A stretch of 60,216 bases of DNA from Actinomycetes bacterium (GTDB lineage Bacteria; Actinomycetota; Thermoleophilia; BMS3ABIN01), in assembly GCA_021790115.1 (NCBI GenBank), contig JAJYIM010000005.1:1-60216 (forward strand), written 5' to 3'. Under the pieces are notes generated by a model. It had not been told where the DNA came from and searched no databases. It saw only the letters and a list, made by a program, of their open reading frames with translations. Shown here piece after piece: positions 52,166-60,216 of this stretch. Each line of letters starts with the position of its first letter. The stretch's first letter is position 1. The translations under genes were made by a program, and so were the position numbers.

Positions 52166-53189
52166 TGATAAACTCGACTCTGGCTGCCCCGGCCTCAATG
52201 CGGCCGATTGTCAACGAGCCGGGCGCCGCCGCCAGCGCTTTTTTCTCACAGCCGGGCGGCACAATGGCCACATAGCCGATTCCCATATTAAATGTGCGCC
52301 GCATCTCTTCGGCCGCCACATTTCCCAGGCGCGCCAGCTCGGTAAACAGAGGTGGCACCTGCCAACTGGAAAGATTGATGTGGGCTGTGAGCCCGTCCGG
52401 GATCACTCGCGCGAGGTTTCCGGGCAGGCCGCCGCCGGTGATGTGAGCCATGGCGCGCACTTTGCAGGCAGCCGCCAGCGCGGCCGCCCGGCCAGTGTAG
52501 ATGACGGTCGGCTCCAGCAGCAGCTCCCCGACGGGGCCCAGGCCGGGCAGCTCATCAACATAGGAGATTTTATTAACCTCAAGTATTTTTCTTACCAGTG
52601 AAAAACCATTGCTGTGGATGCCGCTGGAAGCGAGGCCGATAATTGCGTCTCCTGCCTGCACCTGCGCGGGGTCGATGATCTTTTCCTTCTCCACCACGCC
52701 CACGGCAAAACCGGCCAGGTCAAACTGCCCATTCTGGTAAAGGCCGGGCATCTCCGCAGTCTCGCCCCCCAACAGGACGCAGCCCGAGCGGCGGCATCCT
52801 TCAGCCACGCCCTCCACCAGTGCCGCTGCTTTTTCCGGCTCGAGCCTGCCGGCGGCCAGGTAATCAAGAAAGAGGAGCGGCCTGGCTCCCGTGGTTATCA
52901 GGTCGTTTACCGACATCGCCACCAGGTCGATGCCGACGCCGGAAAAGCGTCCCAGCGCCTCGGCAACCAGTACCTTGGTGCCGACGCCGTCGGTGGCGGC
53001 CGCCAGCACCGGGTTTTTTAACTTCGGCAGCTCGACAAGGCCGGCAAAGCCTCCCAGCCCTCCCAGGACCCGGGCGCCGCTGGCAGTTGAGGCAACTGCG
53101 GCCCTGATCCGCCTGACCACCTCGGCGCCGGCATCTATGCTAACGCCGGCGCCCGCGTAGGTAAGGCGCTCTTTCGGGCCGCCGTTTAT
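52155..53189 (-). CDS. purM: AIR synthetase with apparent AUA start
   Basis: Cyclises FGAM to AIR with ATP. Conserved parts: TDGVGTKVLVAEALGR, VAMSVNDLITTGARPLLFLDYLA, GGETAEMPGLY and HITGGGLPGNL. The family's N-terminus (YxxAGVDIDAG, here TYAGAGVSIDAGAEVV) is encoded upstream of the first usual start, GTG 53120, and no ATG, GTG or TTG lies in that stretch. The only well-placed start is ATA at 53189, with AGGAG 8 nt upstream, overlapping the purF stop as ATAA. That gives 344 aa, the normal length for the family. A G-to-A change of an ancestral ATGA overlap would explain it. GTG 53120 would delete conserved residues. Confidence 0.9.
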   Translation of the reverse strand: MNGGPKERLTYAGAGVSIDAGAEVVRRIRAAVASTASGARVLGGLGGFAGLVELPKLKNPVLAAATDGVGTKVLVAEALGRFSGVGIDLVAMSVNDLITTGARPLLFLDYLAAGRLEPEKAAALVEGVAEGCRRSGCVLLGGETAEMPGLYQNGQFDLAGFAVGVVEKEKIIDPAQVQAGDAIIGLASSGIHSNGFSLVRKILEVNKISYVDELPGLGPVGELLLEPTVIYTGRAAALAAACKVRAMAHITGGGLPGNLARVIPDGLTAHINLSSWQVPPLFTELARLGNVAAEEMRRTFNMGIGYVAIVPPGCEKKALAAAPGSLTIGRIEAGAARVEFINGE

Positions 53190-54658
53190 GCTACCGGCTC
53201 CTTGTTGACTTTGCCGTCGGGGGCTGTGCCTTGCTCCACCTGCTCAAACCGGTGCTTGCTTGCCTTCACATCTTCCGGAATATCAATGGGATAATGCCCG
53301 GTGAAACAGGCGCGGCAGAAGCGCTCCGGCGGCAGCCCCACTGCACGTTGCAATCCTTCCAGGGTAATGTACTCCAGCGATGTCGCGCCCACATGCCGGC
53401 GGATCTCATCAATGTTTTTCTCCGAAGCAATCAGCTCCGTGCTGGTGGAAGTATCAATCCCAAAAAAGCAGGAATGTGTGATCGGCGGGGAGCTGATGCG
53501 CAGATGCACCTCTTTTGCCCCCGCGCCAAACAGCATCTGCACAATCTTGTGGGTGGTGTTGCCGCGCACGATCGAGTCATCCACGACCACCAGGCGCTTG
53601 CCCTTGATCAGCTCCGCCAGCGGATTCAGCTTGACGCGGATGCCATGCTGGCGCAAGTCCTGATCCGGCTGGATAAAAGTGCGCCCCACGTAGCGGTTCT
53701 TGATCAGCCCCTCTCCGTAGGCGATGCCACTCTCGCGGGCAAAACCAATGGCTGCCGGCGTGCCGGTGTCGGGAATTGGAATCGCCATGTCAGCCCGGGC
53801 GGGGGACTCGCGCGCCAGCTCCTCGCCCATCCGGTTGCGGATGCGCGAGACTGTCTGCCCCTCGATCACCGAGTCGGGCCGGGCGAAATAAATAAACTCA
53901 AAAATGCAAAGACCCTGGTCGCGGGCAGGCGGCACGACTTGACGCAGCTCCATTTTCCCGGCCTTAAGCACAACCATTTGGCCGGGCTTCACTTCCTGAA
54001 TAAAACTGGCGCCTACGATGTCAAGACCGCAGCTTTCCGAAGCAAGCATAAAATTGCCGTCCTCCAGCCTGCCCACGCAAAGCGGCCGCACCCCCCAGGG
54101 ATCGCGAAAGCCGACGACTACGCCCTGGCTTAAGAGCACCACGGAGAAGGCGCCCCGGAGCTGGGGCATTACCGCCGCCACCGCCCCCGTGATATCCGGC
54201 GCCGGGTTGGTGGCAATCAGCGCCGCCAGCAGTTCGCTGTCGCTGGTTGTGGTGAACTTGACGTTATGACCGGAAAGTAATTGTCTCAGCTCCGCCGTAT
54301 TGACAATGTTGCCGTTGTGCGCCAAGGCAACCGTATGCCCGTCGCGGATGTGGCAGACCGGCTGCGCGTTGCACCAGCGCGTCGAGCCGGTAGTGGAATA
54401 GCGCACGTGGCCGATGGCCGCCTGCCCGGAAAGGCTTTTCAGGGTCTCTTCCTTAAAGACCTGGGACACCAGGCCCATGTCCCTAAAGACGGTCAAGTGG
54501 CCGTTGTCGGAGACGGCGATGCCCGCGCTTTCCTGGCCGCGGTGCTGCAGGGCAAACAGCGAGAAAAAGGCCAGCCGGCTGACGTCGCGACCCGGGGCGC
54601 TGATGCCCACTATGCCGCAGGCTTCTTCCGGTTTATCATGTTCAAGAATTATAGCCAA
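53186..54658 (-). CDS. purF: Amidophosphoribosyltransferase
   Basis: First committed step of purine synthesis: PRPP plus glutamine to phosphoribosylamine. The 490-residue protein is of the Bacillus type. A short propeptide ends before Cys14 (EEACGIVGI), which becomes the N-terminal nucleophile. The PRPP motif LVVVDDSIVRGNT is intact, and late Cys (HSCFFGIDTST, FCRACFTGHYP) fit the 4Fe-4S cluster that makes such enzymes oxygen-sensitive and suits an anaerobe. The stop overlaps the purM start. Confidence 0.96.
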   Translation of the reverse strand: MAIILEHDKPEEACGIVGISAPGRDVSRLAFFSLFALQHRGQESAGIAVSDNGHLTVFRDMGLVSQVFKEETLKSLSGQAAIGHVRYSTTGSTRWCNAQPVCHIRDGHTVALAHNGNIVNTAELRQLLSGHNVKFTTTSDSELLAALIATNPAPDITGAVAAVMPQLRGAFSVVLLSQGVVVGFRDPWGVRPLCVGRLEDGNFMLASESCGLDIVGASFIQEVKPGQMVVLKAGKMELRQVVPPARDQGLCIFEFIYFARPDSVIEGQTVSRIRNRMGEELARESPARADMAIPIPDTGTPAAIGFARESGIAYGEGLIKNRYVGRTFIQPDQDLRQHGIRVKLNPLAELIKGKRLVVVDDSIVRGNTTHKIVQMLFGAGAKEVHLRISSPPITHSCFFGIDTSTSTELIASEKNIDEIRRHVGATSLEYITLEGLQRAVGLPPERFCRACFTGHYPIDIPEDVKASKHRFEQVEQGTAPDGKVNKEPVA

Positions 54659-54719
54659 AATACCTCATACCCTTAGCAGGTTTAAAATCGTCAAGGCCTG
54701 CCTGACGCCGGTTGTCAGC

Positions 54720-56936
54720 TCACTTTTTTCCGCTAACCATTGCCTCAAGCGAGCCTTGCCAGGCCTGCTCCACCTGCGCCACCGGGACGCTGACAACAGC
54801 TGCGCCGCCGGCTTTGATCACCAACTTGCCGCCGCCTGTCTGGCCGATCTTCCTTAGCGGCAGGCCAGCCGCCAGCCCGCGCAGGCGCTCCACATCCGCG
54901 GGCACCGCCGTTAGCACAATCAATCCGGGCGCCTCGCCAAACAGGAGGATGTCTGCCCGCCGGCCCGGCTCCATCTCAATGACGACGCCAACGGCGCCGG
55001 CAATCGCCGACTCGGCCAGGCAGCAGGCCAGGCCGCCGTCACTGACATCGTGAGCGCTTCTCACCAGTCCTTTAAGGATAGCTTCCCTTACCAGCAATTG
55101 CATCTTTTTTTCCAGCTCAAGGTCAACGTCGGGGATTCGTCCCGCCACCTCGCCGTAAATGCGCAGCTGGTACTCGGAGCCGTCCATGGCCGGCCGGGCG
55201 CTGCCCAGCAGCAGAACGGCGTCGCCCTCCTCCTTGAAGGCGAGGGTCTGAATGCGGCCGGTGTCCTCGACAAGGCCCATCATGCCGATGACCGGGTTGG
55301 GATAGATGGCCTTGCCAAAGCTTTCGTTATAAAAACTGACGTTGCCGCCGGTGACCGGCGTCTCCAGCGCCCGGCAGGCCTCCTTCATGCCGGCCACCGC
55401 CTCCTTGAACTGGTAATAAATGCCGCCCTTCTCCGGATTGCCAAAGTTAAGGCAGTTGGTGACCGCCAGCGGCCTCGCTCCCACGCAGGAGAGGTTGCGG
55501 GCCGCCTCCGCGACCACGGCGCGGGCGCCGCGGCGCGGGTCCAGGTAGCAGCGGCGGCCGTTGCCGTCAGTGGTAAAGGCGACCCCCTGGCGGCGCCCCT
55601 TGAGGCGCAGCACCGCCGCCTCGCCGCCCGGCCAGAGGGCGTTATTGGTCTGCACCATGTGGTCATACTGCTGCCAGACCCAGCGCCGGGAGCAGATATT
55701 GGGCGAAGCCAGCAGCGTCAGCAGGATTTCATTCAGGTTGGCCGGCTGAGGGTAATGGCCTTCCGCCAGGGGCTCATCGGTCTCATGCGCGGGCCTCACC
55801 GGCTCAACAAGATAAGTCGGCGCTTCGTCAACAAGGGCCGCCACCGGCATGTCGCCGATCAGCCCGGCGCCGTTGAAGACGCGCAGGCGGCCGCTGCCGG
55901 TCACCTTGCCGACCACAGTGGCGTCCAGGTCCCACTTGGCACAAATCCCCTTGACCGCCTCCTCGTTTTCTGGTATGACGCAGGCGAGCATCCGCTCCTG
56001 CGACTCGGAGATCATGATCTCGAAAGGCTCCATGCCCTCCTCGCGCAGGGGCACCCGGGAGATATCCAGGTCGATGCCGGAGCCGCCCTTGCTGGCCATC
56101 TCGCTGGCGGAGCTGGAGAGGCCGCCGGCGCCCAAATCCTGAAGACCGACAAGCAGGCCCTCGTCCCGCATCTGAAGGCATGCCTCCAACAGTTTCTTTT
56201 CCGTGAAGGGATCGCCCACCTGAACGGTCGGCCGCTTTTCGCCGGCAGTCTCGTCAAATTCGGCCGAGGCGAGAATGCTGGCGCCGCCAATGCCGTCGCG
56301 GCCGGTAGTGGAGCCAACCAGAAGAATCAGGTTTCCCTCGCCCCGGGCCGAGGCTTTTAAAATATCGCCGTGCCTGACGAGGCCGGCACACATCACATTT
56401 ACGAGGCAGTTGTCCTCATAGGAATCCTCAAAGTGGATCTCGCCGCCAATGGTGGGGATGCCCATGCAGTTGCCGTAAGCGGCGACGCCGGCCACCACCC
56501 CCTCCAGCAGGAACTGCTGGCGCGCTTTTTCCAGCGAGCCGAAGTGCAGGGGATCCAGGCAGGCGATCGGGCGGGCGCCCATGGCAAAGATGTCGCGGAC
56601 GATGCCGCCAATGCCGGTGGCCGCCCCCTGGAACGGCTCAATCGCCGAAGGATGATTGTGGCTCTCAATCTTCATGGCGATGGCAAGGCCGCCGCCGATG
56701 TCAACAACGCCGGCGTTTTCACCTGGGCCCTGGAGGATGCAGTCGCCGCCGACAGGAAGATCCTTCAGCAGCGGCCGCGAGTGTTTGTAACCGCAGTGCT
56801 CGCTCCACATCAGCGAGAAAATCGCCAGCTCAACGTAGTTGGGCTCGCGGCCCAGGCGGGCGCAGATGTCGTCGTACTCCCTGGCCTTGAGGCCGAGGAG
56901 CTCGTAGGCGGGTTTGGAGCCGGCCTTATTGGTCAT
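54720..56936 (-). CDS. purL: FGAM synthetase, PurL subunit
   Basis: The ATPase/synthetase subunit of the three-part PurLQS complex converting FGAR to FGAM. The 738-residue protein is the 'small' PurL, matching the presence of separate purS and purQ. Motifs: MWSEHCGYKHSRPLL, GIGGIVRDIFAMGARPIA, GGEIHFEDSYEDNCLVNVM, DLGAGGLSSSASEMA and HDVSDGGLACCLAESA. The start is ATG 56936 after a short spacer with heptad-type GCAACTC repeats. It is the best-conserved gene of the operon. Confidence 0.96.
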   Translation of the reverse strand: MTNKAGSKPAYELLGLKAREYDDICARLGREPNYVELAIFSLMWSEHCGYKHSRPLLKDLPVGGDCILQGPGENAGVVDIGGGLAIAMKIESHNHPSAIEPFQGAATGIGGIVRDIFAMGARPIACLDPLHFGSLEKARQQFLLEGVVAGVAAYGNCMGIPTIGGEIHFEDSYEDNCLVNVMCAGLVRHGDILKASARGEGNLILLVGSTTGRDGIGGASILASAEFDETAGEKRPTVQVGDPFTEKKLLEACLQMRDEGLLVGLQDLGAGGLSSSASEMASKGGSGIDLDISRVPLREEGMEPFEIMISESQERMLACVIPENEEAVKGICAKWDLDATVVGKVTGSGRLRVFNGAGLIGDMPVAALVDEAPTYLVEPVRPAHETDEPLAEGHYPQPANLNEILLTLLASPNICSRRWVWQQYDHMVQTNNALWPGGEAAVLRLKGRRQGVAFTTDGNGRRCYLDPRRGARAVVAEAARNLSCVGARPLAVTNCLNFGNPEKGGIYYQFKEAVAGMKEACRALETPVTGGNVSFYNESFGKAIYPNPVIGMMGLVEDTGRIQTLAFKEEGDAVLLLGSARPAMDGSEYQLRIYGEVAGRIPDVDLELEKKMQLLVREAILKGLVRSAHDVSDGGLACCLAESAIAGAVGVVIEMEPGRRADILLFGEAPGLIVLTAVPADVERLRGLAAGLPLRKIGQTGGGKLVIKAGGAAVVSVPVAQVEQAWQGSLEAMVSGKK

Positions 56937-56996
56937 CAGTTCCGGGTTTCGAGTTGCGCGTTGCGAGTTGCTGTGGGAAAATTGCGATCTTGGCTG

Positions 56997-57731
56997 TCAT
57001 ATTCTTGCCTGCGCGATGCTGCTGATGATTGATTCAAACACGCCGCGGCCGTCAGATCCACCGACAACGGGGTCGCAGACCCGCTCCGGATGAGGCATGA
57101 GGCCAAAAACGTTGCCTGCCCGGTTGCAGATGCCGGCGACATTGCCCAGCGAGCCGTTCGGGTTGGCGTTTTTTGTGACTTCTCCCGACGGGTCGCAATA
57201 CCTGACTACGATCTGGCCATGCGCTTCCAGCTCCGCCAGGCCGGCCGCGCCGACGAAATAGTTTCCTTCCATATGGGCAATTGGAATCCGGATAACTTGA
57301 CCTTGTTTATACTTGTTAGTAAAAGGCGTGACCGCGTTTTCCACCCGCAGGTTGACCAGCCGGCAGACGAATTTCAGCCCCTCGTTGCGGTGCATGGCGC
57401 CGGGGAGCAGCCCCGCCTCCAGCAGGATCTGGAAGCCGTTGCAGATGCCGATCACGAGGCCGCCGTCCCCGGCGAAACGCCTGACGGCCTTCATGATTGG
57501 TGAAAAGCGGGCGATGGCACCCGAACGCAGGTAATCCCCATAGGAGAAGCCGCCGGGGAGAATGACGCAGTCAAGGCCGTCCAGCTCCATGTCCTTGTGC
57601 CAGAGATAGCGCGCGCCGGCGGCCGCAAACGTACCCACGGCGTCATAACTGTCGGCGTCGCAGTTGGAGCCGGGGAAAACGACGATCCCAAAGCGGACGG
57701 TCCTATTCTTGGTCTGTGACAGGGCAGACAA
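56997..57731 (-). CDS. purQ: FGAM synthetase, glutaminase subunit
   Basis: Class-I glutamine amidotransferase that supplies ammonia to Pur[19 protein letters not shown] at the N-terminus, [17 protein letters not shown], the nucleophile in [20 protein letters not shown] and the catalytic His/Glu in [12 protein letters not shown] are intact. The family would start at V-R-F, but that codon is GTC; the nearest usable codon in frame is TTG at 57731, with CTG 57722 another choice. The frame overlaps nothing upstream; purS ends at 57751. Function confident, start uncertain. Confidence 0.93.
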   Translation of the reverse strand: MSALSQTKNRTVRFGIVVFPGSNCDADSYDAVGTFAAAGARYLWHKDMELDGLDCVILPGGFSYGDYLRSGAIARFSPIMKAVRRFAGDGGLVIGICNGFQILLEAGLLPGAMHRNEGLKFVCRLVNLRVENAVTPFTNKYKQGQVIRIPIAHMEGNYFVGAAGLAELEAHGQIVVRYCDPSGEVTKNANPNGSLGNVAGICNRAGNVFGLMPHPERVCDPVVGGSDGRGVFESIISSIAQARI

Positions 57732-57750
57732 TTCCTGATCTAATCGTGAT

Positions 57751-57990
57751 CTAGCCGGGCACGAGCTCGTACCGGAAGTCCTCAATGATCGGGTTGGCCA
57801 GCAAGTTTTGGCACATTTTGTCTACTTCATCAACAGAATCCTCGCCGCCGGGCAGGTCAAGCTCGATGTACTTGCCGACGCGCACGTTGCCGACGCCCGC
57901 AAACCCCAGCGCCGGCAAGGCCCGCTCGATGGCCGCGCCCTGGGGATCCAAAATCCCCTTTTTGGGTGTGATATAGACTTTTGCCCTCAT
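57751..57990 (-). CDS. purS: FGAM synthetase, PurS subunit
   Basis: A 79-residue small subunit that assembles PurL and Pur[35 protein letters not shown] and the C-terminal [12 protein letters not shown] are family hallmarks. GGAGG precedes the ATG. It lies between purC and purQ in the operon. Confidence 0.96.
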   Translation of the reverse strand: MRAKVYITPKKGILDPQGAAIERALPALGFAGVGNVRVGKYIELDLPGGEDSVDEVDKMCQNLLANPIIEDFRYELVPG

Positions 57991-58081
57991 GACCTTTCCT
58001 CCGAATTTCGGTTTCTGGTTTCGGGTTAAAACAGCGCCACAATCAGGAAAACTGGAAACTTTAAGCTCGAAACAAGAGATT

Positions 58082-58789
58082 TCATTTCTCGACTCTTTTC
58101 AACATCTCCGCATACGCTTCTTCGACGTCGCCCAGGTCGCGGCGGAAACGGTCTTTGTCCAACTTCTTTTTTGTATTCGCATCCCAAAAGCGGCAGGTGT
58201 CGGGGCTGATCTCGTCCCCGAGGACGATGTTGCCCTCGCTATCCTTGCCAAATTCCAGCTTGAAATCAACAAGCATCACGCCGCGCTCGGCGAAGAACTT
58301 TGACAGGACGGCGTTAATCTTTAGCGCCAGCCGCTTGATTTCGCCAAGCTCCTCGCCGCCGACCAGCGCCAACTCCTCGATGTGGACCTCGGTCACCAGC
58401 GGGTCGCCGAGGGAGTCATTCTTGAGGAAAAACTCCAGCAGCGGCTGCTTCATCTGCGCGCCTTCCTCAAATCCCAGGCGCTTGCAGATGGAGCCGGCGG
58501 CGTAATTTCTGACGACAACCTCGACCGGGTACATCTGAAGCTTCTTGCAAAGCAGCGTGTCTTCGAAGATCAGGTCCACCAGCTGCGTGGCGATGCCGTG
58601 CTCCTCCAGCAGCCGGAAAAGGATGGCGGAGATCCTGGCGTTGCACACGCCCTTGCGGGCGATCTGGCCCTTCTTCTTGCCGTCGAAGGCGGTGGCGTCG
58701 TCCTTGAACTGTTGCGCCACTTCGTTGGGGTCTTCAGTGGCCCAGACAATCTTGGCTTTGCCTTCGTACAGTTTGTTTTCCCTTGTCAT
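58082..58789 (-). CDS. purC: SAICAR synthetase
   Basis: Adds aspartate to CAIR with ATP. The 235-residue protein shows LYEGKAKIVW, the GKKKGQIARKGVCNARISAILF segment, VVVRNYAAGSICKRLG, LVDFKLEFGKDSEGNIVLGDEISPDTCRFWD. AGGAAG lies upstream of ATG 58789. It follows purB after 30 nt; a 91-nt spacer with GAAACxx heptads separates it from purS. Confidence 0.96.
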   Translation of the reverse strand: MTRENKLYEGKAKIVWATEDPNEVAQQFKDDATAFDGKKKGQIARKGVCNARISAILFRLLEEHGIATQLVDLIFEDTLLCKKLQMYPVEVVVRNYAAGSICKRLGFEEGAQMKQPLLEFFLKNDSLGDPLVTEVHIEELALVGGEELGEIKRLALKINAVLSKFFAERGVMLVDFKLEFGKDSEGNIVLGDEISPDTCRFWDANTKKKLDKDRFRRDLGDVEEAYAEMLKRVEK

Positions 58790-58819
58790 GTTACCAGCTT
58801 CCTGTTGTTTGCCAATTGT

Positions 58820-60121
<1,302 letters not shown>

Positions 60122-60216
60122 ACGGCCTCTTATCCGGTTGCAGATCGCTAAGCAATAGAACGCCTTATTATTTAACGAACCGGGCAGGACGTCCAGCCCG
60201 GAAGGCAGATGAAAAC

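Noticed and set aside
55050-56360. A 436-codon plus-strand frame.
   Set aside because: Entirely antisense to purL; His/Arg/Ala-rich composition is the shadow of GC-rich codon use.
60122-60216. Purine riboswitch upstream of purB.
   Set aside because: Only 95 nt are visible and no conserved purine-aptamer loops can be recognised.

Overview
The window is GC-rich bacterial chromosome, mostly on the minus strand, with short spacers and many 4-nt start/stop overlaps. The order rsmD-coaD-DivIVA-like coiled coil-DUF177-rpmF is typical of Actinomycetota. The window also carries Wood-Ljungdahl genes (folD, a CooC-type ATPase, a RACo-like corrinoid-activation protein, formate-THF ligase), a diphosphate-type phosphofructokinase and a probable selenoprotein. 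The best reading is an anaerobic, deep-branching actinobacterium with C1/acetyl-CoA metabolism. This taxonomic call is an inference.

Layout. 1-2.2 kb: a probable RiPP locus. A 35-codon precursor candidate lies behind a good promoter and ribosome-binding site, followed by a hairpin, an HprK-like kinase, a PqqD-like peptide-binding protein and a family-2 glycosyltransferase cut at the window edge. 2.2-8.4 kb: msrB, then yqeK, a GT87-like membrane protein and yajQ, then trpF-trpB-trpA with a coupled XRE regulator. 8.5-16.6 kb: an L,D-transpeptidase, DUF523, a PP-loop enzyme, a thioredoxin-like gene with an in-frame UGA and a SECIS-like hairpin, a universal stress protein and a HAD-GH65 fusion. 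16.7-24.2 kb: site-2 protease, DHH-CBS-CCA nucleotidyltransferase, PPi-phosphofructokinase and the rpmF-to-rsmD housekeeping block. 24.3-28.7 kb: HEPN/MNT pair, truncated MNT, folD, CooC-like ATPase and VapBC. 28.7-35.6 kb: RACo-like protein, SulP transporter, fhs, larC. 35.8-46.3 kb: an HD-GYP signalling protein, an old-yellow-enzyme reductase, a GT39 protein, a zinc-ribbon membrane protein, transaldolase, family-4 uracil-DNA glycosylase and a lipoprotein esterase. 46.4-47.1 kb: tRNA-Lys, tRNA-Glu and tRNA-Val separated by heptad-repeat hairpins. 47.2-49.8 kb: transketolase and a broken REP-associated transposase with its REPs. 49.9-60.1 kb: a pur operon, purB-purC-purS-purQ-purL-purF-purM-purN-purH.

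The strongest unusual signals are five. (1) The RiPP locus has an unannotated precursor with a YxxP motif. (2) A selenoprotein gene is split by UGA and would be missed by standard gene callers. (3) Two 177-bp copies of a structured element each sit directly 3' of a stop codon in the same orientation, with compensatory stem changes. (4) A RAYT transposase is inactivated by an exact 7-bp tandem duplication next to a REP palindrome used as coding sequence. (5) PurM apparently starts at AUA, overlapping the purF stop codon. Several other starts are TTG (purH, purB, the universal stress protein), each with a good Shine-Dalgarno sequence.
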